This document shows positions 1-9,684 of a DNA stretch of 64,000 nt, piece by piece. The notes under the pieces were generated by a model, which did not search any database, was not told the origin of the DNA, and was given only the letters and a program-made list of their open reading frames with translations. The stretch spans positions 1-64,000 of the forward strand of contig NZ_BATQ01000179.1 of the NCBI RefSeq assembly GCF_000739635.1, written 5' to 3'. Source of the stretch: Verrucomicrobium sp. BvORR034 (GTDB taxonomy: Bacteria > Verrucomicrobiota > Verrucomicrobiia > Verrucomicrobiales > Verrucomicrobiaceae). Within the stretch, counting starts at the first letter, position 1. Every line of letters begins with the position of its first letter. A program made the position numbers and the translations under genes.

Positions 1-23
1 TAGCCATGTGACGAAGACTCGGT

Positions 24-2477
24 TCATGCGACACCAGGGAGAGGGGTTAAAGGAGTAACGCTGAGGCGACCGACGCGGCGCAACAGCCACTCCAAGGCAA
101 GCAGGGTCATGATGGCCGCCCACCACGGCCACCAGCTCCACACGGGCTGCGGCCAGGCCCGCGACTCCCGTGCGGCATGGGCCTCAGACGCTGCGCGATT
201 CGCAGCCACGGCAGACTCCACGGTGGTCAGCACCTCACCACCGCCGGCTTTGGCCAGGCCGGCCATGAGTTCACCATCGGGAGCGGAGCGGGTGTATTCA
301 CGACTCTGCACCAGCACACCACACTTCACCGCATCCGTCAGAACTTCGCGGTCCGTGTTGGTGTCGAAGAGCACCTGCACCTCCTGGGCGGCGATATTTC
401 CCGGAACCTGCAGCACACCCGTGAATTCCCGCCGATCCCGGTCGTACGTGAGACGGACGCGGGCGCTTCCCGGCAGGTCGAGACGGGCACCGATCTCTTG
501 AACGGCCACTTTCTCTGGATCCGTCTCCGCCAGGAACTCCACCGCCACAGGAAGCTTGCTGCCCGGGTGGGCCTGCGCCACAAGGACCTTTCCTGAGAGC
601 TTGTCCCGCCGCCAGCGGATGCTGTTTTCCGCGAGCCACTTCATGGTGTTCACCCAGTAGGCGGCATAGTATGGGGAGGGATGCGGCGGGCGCGGCGTGG
701 TGGGTGCCTGCGCCTCACTGGGATGGGTGGTGAGCGACGCCCCCTGCCCCAGCTCAATGCGATCCCCCAAGGTGGGCGCGTGGTCAGAGCTCCAGCGGAT
801 CACCTCCGACCCCCAGCCACCGTTAGGATCTGGCAGATAGGCGATGGACCGGCCCCGTCCATAATTCTGGGCGGCGATGACGGGCTGATCGGGCTCATCC
901 TTCACCACCGCAAGGATCGTAGCCCCGGGCTTCGCGCGACGCACCCGGTTCATCCCGCTGAAGGAGGGATGCGTGTCCAGAATCGCCGCATTCTCCTTGG
1001 GATCGTCCACCATCTGCCAGATGGGATGGTTCCGCACCGAGGACGGAATGGCAACTTCCAGGGTGCCACCGTAGTTGCCGTCGCCATAGTCCACCATGTC
1101 CACCGGAGTGATCTTTTCCCATGGCGTACGGTCATAGTTGCCGGAGTCGAATGCCGTATTGCCCCCGGCCATGAGGAAGCCGCCGCCCCGCTCCACCACC
1201 CACTCCACGACCCACTGCATCTGCTCCTCAGAAAAATTCCCCACCGGTACATCGCTGAACATCATCACATCATAGCTGTGCAGTTCTTCACGGGTTTTAG
1301 GAAACGGACGGGCGGAGTCCACCAGCATCTCGCCATTGGCGAACTTCACGCCAAAGAGGTTGGGCCGGTCCACATACTGGCTCACCGGGGTGAAGGTGGC
1401 GCATTCCATCTCGCCTGTGCCGGTGCAGGCGGAGGTGATCATCTCAATGTCATTGACGAAGTGGCCCTCGGACCCCAGGGAGCGTTTGGCGTGAGTGCCC
1501 TCTGCCACCAGCACGCGCAGCTTCGTGGTCACCACCTCCAGCGTGAAGGTGAAGCGATTGTCCTCCAGCGTTGCTTCAGCACCTGGTCCCTTGAGTTCCA
1601 CCGTGTACTTCGTGGTGCGGGCCGGGCTCACGAAGAAGAGCTTGCGTGAGGCGGTGGCAACACTCGAGTCAGAAGCGGGCGAGAAGCTGACGGCCTGTCG
1701 CGTGATCTCCGCACCCTCCTCATCCCGGAGGATGAGATCAAAGCCTTCCGTCTTGGAGACGCCGCCCGCCTCCAGCTCCACGGGCACCACCACGCGGGAC
1801 TGGGCACGCACCATGCGCGGTGGCAACACGGAGACGAGCGCGGCATTGCGCGCCGGCACATCTCGACCCACCAGCCGGGTGGAAAGGCGAACGCCTGACT
1901 CATGCAACGCCCCTAGTGCCGCACTGAGGCGCGGGGCATCATGCACACAACCATCTGACACCACGATGACGTGATCCAGAGCCGATGTCCCGCCGCTGGC
2001 AGACAACCGCTCCAGCGCTGCGGCCAGCAGGGTTTCCTGGCCTTCGGGCGCCGCGTGGGTTGTTCCCTCAACCCCGCCATCCATCGATTCCGATTCCGTC
2101 GCAAAACGGCGGAGTTCCGGCGCCGACAATCCCGCACGCTGTAGCGCAGATCCCAGTGAAGCCGTCCACTCCAGCGCCTCTTCCCAGCGCGTTCCCTGCT
2201 CCGTGCCCGCCATCGTCATGCTCGCTGAGGCATCCACCAGCACCAGACTCCGTGAAGCCTTCACAGGGGTGCTCACATTCTCCGAGGGGTTCAACAAGAT
2301 GAAGGCGAGCAGGGCGATGGCACTCAGGCGCAACAACAGCACGGGAGCCTGCAGCCAGGCCGGACGCAACGGGCTGCCCCGGAGCGCGGTCACGATGGCC
2401 AGCAGCGCGGCGCACGCGGCAAGTCCCACGATCAAAGACACGGGCAGCGCAGGTTGCAGAGTGAAATACAGATTCAT
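24..2477 (-). CDS. Membrane-anchored VWA protein with glutamine-amidotransferase-like domain
   Basis: 817 residues. Two N-terminal hydrophobic segments (about residues 12-31 and 45-62) are followed by a von Willebrand A domain with a MIDAS motif D82-A-S84-A-S86, which in this fold binds a metal. Residues of about 340-570 resemble the glutamine-amidotransferase-like domain found in large VWA membrane proteins of Planctomycetes and Verrucomicrobia. A Trp-rich membrane segment (about 785-803) precedes the C-terminus. It is the last gene of a four-gene minus-strand operon, 24 bp after the HtrA-type gene. The family is common next to BatA and MoxR genes, but no MoxR gene is in this window. A role in envelope protein assembly or stress is inferred. 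The exact biochemical function is unknown. Confidence 0.8.
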   Translation of the reverse strand: MNLYFTLQPALPVSLIVGLAACAALLAIVTALRGSPLRPAWLQAPVLLLRLSAIALLAFILLNPSENVSTPVKASRSLVLVDASASMTMAGTEQGTRWEEALEWTASLGSALQRAGLSAPELRRFATESESMDGGVEGTTHAAPEGQETLLAAALERLSASGGTSALDHVIVVSDGCVHDAPRLSAALGALHESGVRLSTRLVGRDVPARNAALVSVLPPRMVRAQSRVVVPVELEAGGVSKTEGFDLILRDEEGAEITRQAVSFSPASDSSVATASRKLFFVSPARTTKYTVELKGPGAEATLEDNRFTFTLEVVTTKLRVLVAEGTHAKRSLGSEGHFVNDIEMITSACTGTGEMECATFTPVSQYVDRPNLFGVKFANGEMLVDSARPFPKTREELHSYDVMMFSDVPVGNFSEEQMQWVVEWVVERGGGFLMAGGNTAFDSGNYDRTPWEKITPVDMVDYGDGNYGGTLEVAIPSSVRNHPIWQMVDDPKENAAILDTHPSFSGMNRVRRAKPGATILAVVKDEPDQPVIAAQNYGRGRSIAYLPDPNGGWGSEVIRWSSDHAPTLGDRIELGQGASLTTHPSEAQAPTTPRPPHPSPYYAAYWVNTMKWLAENSIRWRRDKLSGKVLVAQAHPGSKLPVAVEFLAETDPEKVAVQEIGARLDLPGSARVRLTYDRDRREFTGVLQVPGNIAAQEVQVLFDTNTDREVLTDAVKCGVLVQSREYTRSAPDGELMAGLAKAGGGEVLTTVESAVAANRAASEAHAARESRAWPQPVWSWWPWWAAIMTLLALEWLLRRVGRLSVTPLTPLPGVA

Positions 2478-2501
2478 GCAGGAAGAGAGTGATGCGGGTG
2501 A

Positions 2502-3944
2502 CTACTCCCTTTCTGCGTTCAAGGGCAGACGGATGGCAAGCGTCTGCTCCTCCGCTCCGGTTCGAGCCTTCACTTGGTTCACCCCCTCCACCAGCGCCGC
2601 CCCGGCGGCGACGGCATCCAGCACGGGTTTGCCGTTGATCTCCACAATCTCCATACCCACGGCGAGTCCCGTTTTCGCTTTCTCCTTCTTTCCGATCTGC
2701 TCCACCACGAGCCCCTTCCGCCCCTTGCGAAAATCAATGCCAGGCAGGCTGTCGAGGCGGAAGGTGGATCCGGCAGGAACGGCCTGCGGGTCATTGCGTC
2801 CCGCGGTCAAAGTGGTCGTCAGCTTCTGACCTGCCCTCTGATAGATCACTGGCAGCGCTTCTCCTGGCCTGACCATGGAAGCGATAAAGCGCAGGTCCCC
2901 ACGGGCGTAGACCTTGCCGCCGGATGCCTCCAGCACGATGTCGCCCGCCTTCAATCCCGCAACCGCGGCCGGGCCACCCTCCATCACCTGGCCGAGCTTC
3001 GCCCCCGCCATGCTGACGAGACCCGCGGCCTCGATGTCCTTGCGCAAGGGCTCCTCAATCTGCCAGCCAAAGAAGCCGCGCTCCACCTTGCCCTGCTCCG
3101 CAAGCTGCGTGACCACATTCCGCACCAGGTTCGAGGGAATTGCGAATCCGATGCCCACATTGAAACGCCCTGCCGCGCCCCAGATGGCGGTGTTGATCCC
3201 GGCGAGCCTCCCATGCCTGTCTGCGAGCAAACCGCCGGAGTTCCCCGGATTGATCGCGGCATCCGTCTGAATGTAACTCTCGAACCCACCGCTGGTGAGG
3301 TCAAGATTCGCACGCCGCACGGCGGAGACCATGCCTTTTGTCGCGGTGATGCCGATCTTGAAGGGATTGCCCACGGCATACACGGGATCTCCCACACGCA
3401 CCGAGTCACTGTCTGCAAGCTTCAAGAAGGGCAGCCCAGTGGCCTTGATCTTCAGCAGTGCCAGATCGGTCAGCGGATCATCCCCTACTACCTCCGCGTC
3501 ATAACGCCGACGGTCGGCAAACTCCACAGAGATTGCATCCGCCTGCTTGCCATTCTGAAGATGAATGACGTGGCTGTTTGTGACAACCCACCCGTCTGCG
3601 CTGATCACCACACCCGAGCCCACGCCCTGCACACGCTCATTCTCCCGGCTGCCCCCGTCCCCGCCATTGCCTTTGGGGGCGGAGCGATCGCGGTTGAAGA
3701 ATTGGTCGAGCGGATTCTCCGCATCAGGCCCCTCCACAATGCGGGCGGGAAATACCGATACCACGGCAGGAGTGACCGTGTCGATCAGGTCCGCATCGCT
3801 GGGATAGACAGGGGCCGTGCCCGAAGGCGCGGCAAAGAGCGCTGCGCCCTGGCCTGCCGGGAGACGGGGCACCTCCGCCCGCAACGCCAAGGGCGACAGG
3901 AGACAGAGCATGCTGGCGAGGCCGGCGGCCTTACTGGGGTTCAT
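2502..3944 (-). CDS. HtrA/DegP-like periplasmic serine protease with PDZ domain
   Basis: 480 residues from the ATG at 3944, which gives a clean signal peptide (MNPSKAAGLASMLCLLSPLALRA). A start four codons upstream is possible. The trypsin-like domain keeps the whole triad: His125 in TNSHV, Asp160 in DPLTDLALLK and Ser236 in NPGNSGG. A PDZ domain follows at about 290-385 (GFFGWQIEEP to LTTTLTAG), and a second, degenerate PDZ-like segment ends the protein (about 400-470). HtrA proteases degrade or refold damaged envelope proteins. Its first 14 bp overlap the end of the DUF4175-like gene, so it is translationally coupled to a VWA/DUF4175 complex. That suggests a dedicated protease for that complex rather than a general housekeeping DegP. 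A Gly/Asn-rich loop near residues 90-106 sits where LA loops vary. Confidence 0.88.
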   Translation of the reverse strand: MNPSKAAGLASMLCLLSPLALRAEVPRLPAGQGAALFAAPSGTAPVYPSDADLIDTVTPAVVSVFPARIVEGPDAENPLDQFFNRDRSAPKGNGGDGGSRENERVQGVGSGVVISADGWVVTNSHVIHLQNGKQADAISVEFADRRRYDAEVVGDDPLTDLALLKIKATGLPFLKLADSDSVRVGDPVYAVGNPFKIGITATKGMVSAVRRANLDLTSGGFESYIQTDAAINPGNSGGLLADRHGRLAGINTAIWGAAGRFNVGIGFAIPSNLVRNVVTQLAEQGKVERGFFGWQIEEPLRKDIEAAGLVSMAGAKLGQVMEGGPAAVAGLKAGDIVLEASGGKVYARGDLRFIASMVRPGEALPVIYQRAGQKLTTTLTAGRNDPQAVPAGSTFRLDSLPGIDFRKGRKGLVVEQIGKKEKAKTGLAVGMEIVEINGKPVLDAVAAGAALVEGVNQVKARTGAEEQTLAIRLPLNAERE

Positions 3945-6900
3945 TGCCAAAGTCATCGGAAAGGTTGCGGAAATAAGCTTCGATCTCGCGGCGGTATTTT
4001 TCCGGAACGCGGTTCTGCACAGTTTGAGGAGTCACGCGACCCGGAAGGCTGGCCATGAGGAGGTCCAGACGTTCGATGATGCCGTCAAAGGCAGAGAGAG
4101 AAGGCACCACGGTGTCCAGCTGCTTCGCCAGTCCGGTGATGGTTTCATCACCCAGGCGCTTTGCTTCAGCCGAGAAGCGATCAATGTCCGCCTTGGCGCT
4201 GCCTGCACCTGGCTTGCCCTCCCCTTCGCCGGGACCTTCCCCTTTGCCATTGGCACTACCGGGGGTTGGTGAGGTTGGTTTCCCGCCCTGGGCCAGAAGT
4301 TGTTCAGGCGGAGCGGCCCCCTCACCCTGCTGGGCCGACTGGTCGCGCAGGGCCCTGGCTTTCTCCCGGAGCTCGGTGAGTTGCGCGAGACGTGAGGCAT
4401 TCAGCCGGGCCGCCTCCGCATTCAGCTCCTGGGCCATCTTCTCCAGCCGCTTCGCAATGCCCGGCCCTCCCGTTGGGTTTTCGCCTTCACCGGGTTTATC
4501 TCCCAGTCCCGTCGGACCTGTGCCGTCAGGTTTGTCGCCGGATCCGGGCCCCTCTCCCTTCCCTTGATTACTTCCAGCGAGCGCCTTTAGATCTTTGGCG
4601 AGTGCTTCTGTACCAGCGCGGGCCCGGAGGGCGGCGAGCTCCGCAGCTCCCGTGCCGGGGCCGGGACCTGCACCGGCACCCTTCCCGCCTGGTGTTTTGC
4701 CGTTGCCATCTCCCCCTGGCGTATTGGACGGTTTGCTGCCACCTGCGGCGGCAAGCGCCTCCAGAGCCTTGAGGATTTCATCAGCGAGCTCCGCATTCCG
4801 CGCAGCCTTTTCAACAGCCTGCCGCCCGTCTTTGCCAACCGCTTCTCCCTGGGAGTTCTTTGCCAGCTCAGGAGCCTTGCCGTCCGCCCCCTTCTGGTTG
4901 TTTCCTTTTCCAGATTCCCCGCCCTGGGAGGATTCTCCCTCACCCTCTCCCTTGCCGCTGCCCTGGCCTTGGCCTTGGCCTTTGGAGCCGGACTTCTGGG
5001 CATCCGCCTGGGCCTTGGCGGCCATCTTCTTTAGGGTGTCGGCCAGCTTCTCCTCGATCATCGCACGGATGAAGTCGGATAGGTCCCGCAGCCGCTGCTC
5101 CGCATCTGCCAGGGGTGGCAGCGCCGTGAGATGCTCCTTGGAGTGGAGGCGCTCGTCCGCATCGCGCATGAAGTTCTCCGAGGCGGCCATCAGCTTTAGC
5201 ATCGAGTCGTTCTTCTGCGGGTGGGTCACGATGATGGAGAACAGTTCACCCGCATCGGCCACAGCCACCTCCTGCTGGCGGCGGGAGGAGTCAAGCGTTG
5301 CGATAGGCCTGGCCGCGCCCTGTCCGATCTGCTCCCGCACCGTTCTTTCCTCTTCCGCCAGACGCTGGGCCTCGCGGGCCAGTTCTTCCAGACTCTTGAT
5401 TTCAATGTCCTCGCCTTCGTCCGGCTCGCCCTCACCAGCATCCCCGATCAGCAGGATGAGGTGTTTGCGAATCTGGAGCAAAGAACTCAAGGCCCGGTCA
5501 GACGACTGATGGGCGGGCTCGGTGAGCAGACGGGTGAGGTGGCGGCTGGTCTCCGCCATCTGCGCTACGGCGGTGCCCAGAAGGGTCACGTCGTCCTGAG
5601 ACGCATTGGGCAGTTGTTGCCAGATGGCGAGCAGGGCGTTCGCCTTGAGGACTACCTCCTGCTGTTTCACGTCGGTTTCCTGACACTTCTGACCCACACC
5701 TTCAGTGTTTTCATCCTTGGCCGCCTCCTTCAGCACATGGCAGTCAGAGACCACCACCCGCTGACCGCGAATGAGTTCGTTCAGCTTCGCGATCTGCAGG
5801 GGGGTGCCGTTGGGCGGGCGTCCCTTGGCCAGTGCGGCCAGCTTCTTGAAGTCGCGAATGTCGATGCAACGCAGCGCGCTGACGCTGCGGGGACCGCCCC
5901 GCGGCTTGTGGTCCAGCGCGTAGGCATACAGCTTGATGTTGTCGTTGATGGTCAACGGCACCGTCTCCAGCATGGCGCGGGTGAGTTCCGAAATGTCGCG
6001 CTGGTCCCGCTCAGTGATGACCTTTTCAAGAGTCCACAAAGTCTGACCTGCAGCCTCCATGATCAAGCCCACCTCCGCGACGCCGAAGTCATCACGAGCC
6101 CGGATGCGCACGGGCAGCTCCGTCACGCAGGTGGCCTGGATATCTTTCACCGGCTCCAGCAGCTCCACGGTGGGCAACCGGTCTGCCAGCCCGACCACCT
6201 CATAGCGCCAGGTGTCCAGCAGGACGCCTGCTTTGTCGAAGACGTTTAGGACACCGGAGTACTTGCCCAGCGGCGCCTTCCATGACGCCTGAACCACCGC
6301 CCCATCCCCCTGCGTGGTAATTGTTTGCGGCGCACTGGTGTCGGACGCGAGTGACCACTCAACCCGGTCGGGCGGGGTGTTAAACCTGAAACTCCAGTCC
6401 AGGCGGCTGCCCTCCACCACGCTGGCATCGCCGCCCGGCCGCTCCTCGGCATTGAGCCCCGTGTAGTCTGGGAAGTGCACCGTTACCTTTGCTTCCTCCA
6501 ACCGGGGGATGGGATGATACTTCACCGTGTGCGTCGGCGTCGTGCCATCGCCTGCCACCACGCGCGCCTGGAAATCACCCGTTATACCGGTGAGCACGGC
6601 ATCATAAGTGCGCCCATCTGCCAGCGTCGTGAGTGCCTGTGACCGCCATTCCCTCGAACCCGCCGTCTGCACCAGGAGCTGTGGCTCAGCGTTCCGACCC
6701 ACAACCGTGACAGCGAGACGCGGAGGATGCCGGTCATCATAACGCGCTGGCGGCGACTCCCAGGCGACCGTGGTGTAAGTAGGTGCCCCAAGTGGGAACA
6801 AGATGCGGTGCAAGGCGGTCCGAAAATCCTGCGACTGCTGGACCGCCGCTAGTAGCGTCGCGGCCAGGACGCCACTCAAGGCAAGCCATCCCATCAGACG

Positions 6901-7350
6901 CCCGACTGGCGCGAGGGTCTGCCACTTGCCACGACGCAGGCGATCCTCCGCCTCGGTCAACAAACGTGAGGCCAGGACTTCCTGGTCGCTTTTTGTCGAT
7001 GTCGGAGCCTCTTTGCCCGATAGTTCCCAGGCAGTACGCAGCATCTGGCCGTCTGCAGGGTTACTGGTCTCCATCGCCTTCACCACGGCCAGGGCATTCC
7101 GCCTCTTCCTGCCGACCAGCCAGCGTTGCAGAACCAGCAGCAGCACCCCGGCCCCCGTCAGACTGATAACCCAAAGCCGCGCCTGCTCGGGCCAGGCTTC
7201 TTTGAGATCGAAGTATGCCAGGCCCATGACGGCGGCCAACAACACCACCAGCCCGGCAAGCAAGGCGGTGGTGCCGTCGATCAGTCGGCGACGACGCACG
7301 ACGGCGTGCACCGGTGACTCATCGAACCGAGGATAAGAGGGATTTTTCAC
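3931..7350 (-). CDS. Large DUF4175-like membrane protein
   Basis: 1139 residues from a GTG start at 7350. That GTG overlaps the stop of the upstream gene as GTGA, so translational coupling decides the start; an upstream in-frame start at 7431 would overlap the neighbour by 85 bp. Two membrane segments near the N-terminus (about residues 25-50 and 60-82) and a third at about 155-172 precede a long extracytoplasmic part. A beta-rich region (about 190-480) is followed by helical, coiled-coil-prone segments and a low-complexity tract (about 785-1070) of Gly, Lys, Gln, Ser and Glu. The layout resembles DUF4175 proteins, usually about 800 residues, enlarged here by the low-complexity insert. Function is unknown. 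It lies between a BatA-type VWA gene and an HtrA gene, which suggests an envelope complex. Confidence 0.75.
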   Translation of the reverse strand: MKNPSYPRFDESPVHAVVRRRRLIDGTTALLAGLVVLLAAVMGLAYFDLKEAWPEQARLWVISLTGAGVLLLVLQRWLVGRKRRNALAVVKAMETSNPADGQMLRTAWELSGKEAPTSTKSDQEVLASRLLTEAEDRLRRGKWQTLAPVGRLMGWLALSGVLAATLLAAVQQSQDFRTALHRILFPLGAPTYTTVAWESPPARYDDRHPPRLAVTVVGRNAEPQLLVQTAGSREWRSQALTTLADGRTYDAVLTGITGDFQARVVAGDGTTPTHTVKYHPIPRLEEAKVTVHFPDYTGLNAEERPGGDASVVEGSRLDWSFRFNTPPDRVEWSLASDTSAPQTITTQGDGAVVQASWKAPLGKYSGVLNVFDKAGVLLDTWRYEVVGLADRLPTVELLEPVKDIQATCVTELPVRIRARDDFGVAEVGLIMEAAGQTLWTLEKVITERDQRDISELTRAMLETVPLTINDNIKLYAYALDHKPRGGPRSVSALRCIDIRDFKKLAALAKGRPPNGTPLQIAKLNELIRGQRVVVSDCHVLKEAAKDENTEGVGQKCQETDVKQQEVVLKANALLAIWQQLPNASQDDVTLLGTAVAQMAETSRHLTRLLTEPAHQSSDRALSSLLQIRKHLILLIGDAGEGEPDEGEDIEIKSLEELAREAQRLAEEERTVREQIGQGAARPIATLDSSRRQQEVAVADAGELFSIIVTHPQKNDSMLKLMAASENFMRDADERLHSKEHLTALPPLADAEQRLRDLSDFIRAMIEEKLADTLKKMAAKAQADAQKSGSKGQGQGQGSGKGEGEGESSQGGESGKGNNQKGADGKAPELAKNSQGEAVGKDGRQAVEKAARNAELADEILKALEALAAAGGSKPSNTPGGDGNGKTPGGKGAGAGPGPGTGAAELAALRARAGTEALAKDLKALAGSNQGKGEGPGSGDKPDGTGPTGLGDKPGEGENPTGGPGIAKRLEKMAQELNAEAARLNASRLAQLTELREKARALRDQSAQQGEGAAPPEQLLAQGGKPTSPTPGSANGKGEGPGEGEGKPGAGSAKADIDRFSAEAKRLGDETITGLAKQLDTVVPSLSAFDGIIERLDLLMASLPGRVTPQTVQNRVPEKYRREIEAYFRNLSDDFGNEPQ

Positions 7351-9293
7351 CGGGCGGATGAGGGTTGTAGACGACGGGCGGCAACGACGTTCTCCACCAT
7401 GAGGAGAATCAGCAGCGCCACCACCACCCATGGCCAGAGTTCGTGCCGCCAGGGGACGGATGCCCTCGCCAGCGCGAGGTCGTTCTGCGGAGTGACGAGG
7501 GGAATCGTTGAGTCTGGGGCACCAAAGGCCTGTCGCAGCGCGACCACCTCCACGTCATTCACCAGGGACTCCGCGGGCGCAGCGGCCACAATATTCGTGT
7601 TGCCAGCGGCATCGGTGTAGAGGCCCGGTGGACGACTTTCATGCACACCTGGATAGTGGGGCTTCAGCTCAGGACTCGCGGCCTCGGCCTGCGCCACATG
7701 GGTGAAGAGGCTCTTCACCAGTGGCACAAACAAAGGATCTCTCGGCAGGTCTGTCCACTCGCGGGTCAAAGAGTGGGCCAGCACGAGCACGCGCCCCTTC
7801 GAGGTGGCGGCAGCGGACTTTTCCAGCAGCAGCGCGTGTCCTCCATCCAGCGTGGCCAGTGCCTTCCAGCCTGTTTCCACCGGGACATCGAAAGCATCCC
7901 GCCACTCGGCCTCCCGGAGATCGCCGCCATCTTTGCCATCGTGGGGAGCCAGGATGGGATGCGTCCGCTCCCAGGTCGTCAAAGCCCGCACGGGGCCCGC
8001 CTCCTCTGCCAAAGCCGGCATGCTGGCCCCTGTCGCAGGACGGATGCCGGGAGGGAGGAGCCCTGCCGTTTCCAGGACAGCGGAGGCACCCCGGGTCCAG
8101 CGGGCATCCAGAGCGACCAGCAAACCGCCCCCCGTCTCCACATACTGGGCAAGCAAACGCGCATCTGCCGTGGAAACTACGGGCAGACCGCACAACGCCA
8201 CTGCGGCCACCCCTGACAAGTCGGCAGCCCCCTGACGGGCGGAGAGGCCGTAAACGATCTCAGGCTGGAACGGTGTCTTCCCATGCGCCGCCCCAGAAGC
8301 CGTGAGCGCCTTGTCCACGAAGTAGGCCTGACCTTCAAACGGGGTGTTGCCCGGGCTGCCGTCCACCAGCATGACCTGCCGTGGCTGCACCCAGCGCACC
8401 GCGAAAGGACGCTCGTCATCCGCAGGCCAGTCATCCCCGCCGCTGAGGGAGATCGTACCGCGCACTTCATCGCGAGGTGGCTTGAGTCTGAAGATGACCC
8501 GGTCACCCCCTTCTGGCACCGACTGGGTGATCGTGATGCCCTCAGCCTTCAAAGACACCCTGCGGTCAACTCCGGTGGGCAGGTGCACCTCGGCTTCAAT
8601 CTCCATCTCTTCCATCACATAGGGCGTGAGCAGGGTGACCTGGCTCACGGCAGCGTTCTGGAGCGAAGCGGGCTTCAGGGCATGCACTTCCAGCGCCACT
8701 CCCGGAGGCCACACCCGTGGAGGGCTGGGCGGCAGACTCCCCTCCGCCAGATGCGCGATGAGCACCACCTTCCCTGACTGGCCTGCTCCTCCATTCCCAA
8801 GCCGGTCCAGCGCCCAGTTCATGGCACGGGTCAAGTCTGTGGGGGACCCGGCGCGAGGGGCCCATTTCCCGGCATCGGGAATCACCGCCACGTCATCCGA
8901 AAACTGGGCCAATGTCAGCTTGCCGCCCTCGGTGACACCTAACGCGGCGCGTTGGACAAAATTCATCCCTGCGGTTTTCATCGCCTCCGTCACGCTCCCG
9001 GAGGCATCCAGAAGGATCACCGTCTCCGCCGGATCAGCCACCGTCTTGACGCTGGAGCTCAGAAAGGGCCGGCAGAAGACCACGGCCAGCAGAACCACAC
9101 AGAGAAGCCGGAGCAGCAGGAGGGGAATCTCCTCAAACCGCGACCGCCGCCGCCGCTCCTGCAACACCTCATTGAGAAACCGCAAACTGCCCACCGGGAG
9201 CTGCCGGTACTGCATGCGGCGGCGCAGATGCACCCACAGCGGCACCGACAATGCGGCCAGCGCCCAGAGGAATCCGGTGTTCAGGAGTGACAT
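7347..9293 (-). CDS. BatA-type aerotolerance-regulator-like VWA membrane protein
   Basis: 648 residues. The N-terminus (MSLLNTGFLWALAALSVPLWVHL) matches the N-terminal BatA-like domain: a hydrophobic segment, a basic loop and a second hydrophobic segment (about 57-75). A VWA domain follows with MIDAS residues D96-A-S98-G-S100. The middle part is predicted beta-rich and extracytoplasmic, and a membrane segment lies near the C-terminus (about 612-632). BatA-family proteins are part of the Bat envelope complexes of Bacteroidetes and related phyla. It is the first gene of the operon running to position 24, and its stop overlaps the GTG of the next gene by four bases. No strong Shine-Dalgarno sequence is visible before the ATG. 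Confidence 0.82.
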   Translation of the reverse strand: MSLLNTGFLWALAALSVPLWVHLRRRMQYRQLPVGSLRFLNEVLQERRRRSRFEEIPLLLLRLLCVVLLAVVFCRPFLSSSVKTVADPAETVILLDASGSVTEAMKTAGMNFVQRAALGVTEGGKLTLAQFSDDVAVIPDAGKWAPRAGSPTDLTRAMNWALDRLGNGGAGQSGKVVLIAHLAEGSLPPSPPRVWPPGVALEVHALKPASLQNAAVSQVTLLTPYVMEEMEIEAEVHLPTGVDRRVSLKAEGITITQSVPEGGDRVIFRLKPPRDEVRGTISLSGGDDWPADDERPFAVRWVQPRQVMLVDGSPGNTPFEGQAYFVDKALTASGAAHGKTPFQPEIVYGLSARQGAADLSGVAAVALCGLPVVSTADARLLAQYVETGGGLLVALDARWTRGASAVLETAGLLPPGIRPATGASMPALAEEAGPVRALTTWERTHPILAPHDGKDGGDLREAEWRDAFDVPVETGWKALATLDGGHALLLEKSAAATSKGRVLVLAHSLTREWTDLPRDPLFVPLVKSLFTHVAQAEAASPELKPHYPGVHESRPPGLYTDAAGNTNIVAAAPAESLVNDVEVVALRQAFGAPDSTIPLVTPQNDLALARASVPWRHELWPWVVVALLILLMVENVVAARRLQPSSAR

Positions 9294-9684
9294 CGGGCGA
9301 CATCATAGGTGAAAATTTCCACGGCTGACAAGCAGGCATTTTCGGGCGGGGGCTCGTTGTGGGCGGGGGCGGCTGGAGATTGAGGCCATCGAGGGGGGGG
9401 TGGCCCTCTCCTTTGTTTGCCCGGATGCTGGCGGGGGATTTTAGGAAACAGCTCACGCTCCGGCAGGCGAAGGCGGCGCCTGTAATAGGCTAGAACCTCA
9501 CAACACCAGCAGCAGCGGACCTGTCTTGGAGACTTCAGGAAATTACATCCCGGCCTCCCGAGATAAACTCACGCGCAGAGAGGGCTTTCCCGACCCCTGA
9601 CCCATTAAGTTTTCAACTCGAAACAATTTCTCACCTTGCTGGGAACATTTGCATAGCACGATTGGCCAGTGGTACTTTACCTCC
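9294..9684. other. Divergent intergenic region with G-rich patch
   Basis: This gap separates the minus-strand BatA-type operon from the plus-strand DUF1800 gene, so it must hold both promoters. No convincing -35/-10 pair can be assigned by eye. The plus strand carries closely spaced G-runs at about 9344-9369 and a run of eight G at 9393-9400, which could form quadruplex DNA. Open frames here are short and look non-coding. Confidence 0.4.

Noticed and set aside
9344..9400. G-quadruplex regulatory element
   Set aside because: G-runs exist but one loop is long, and such runs are common in GC-rich intergenic DNA; kept only as a note on the gap.
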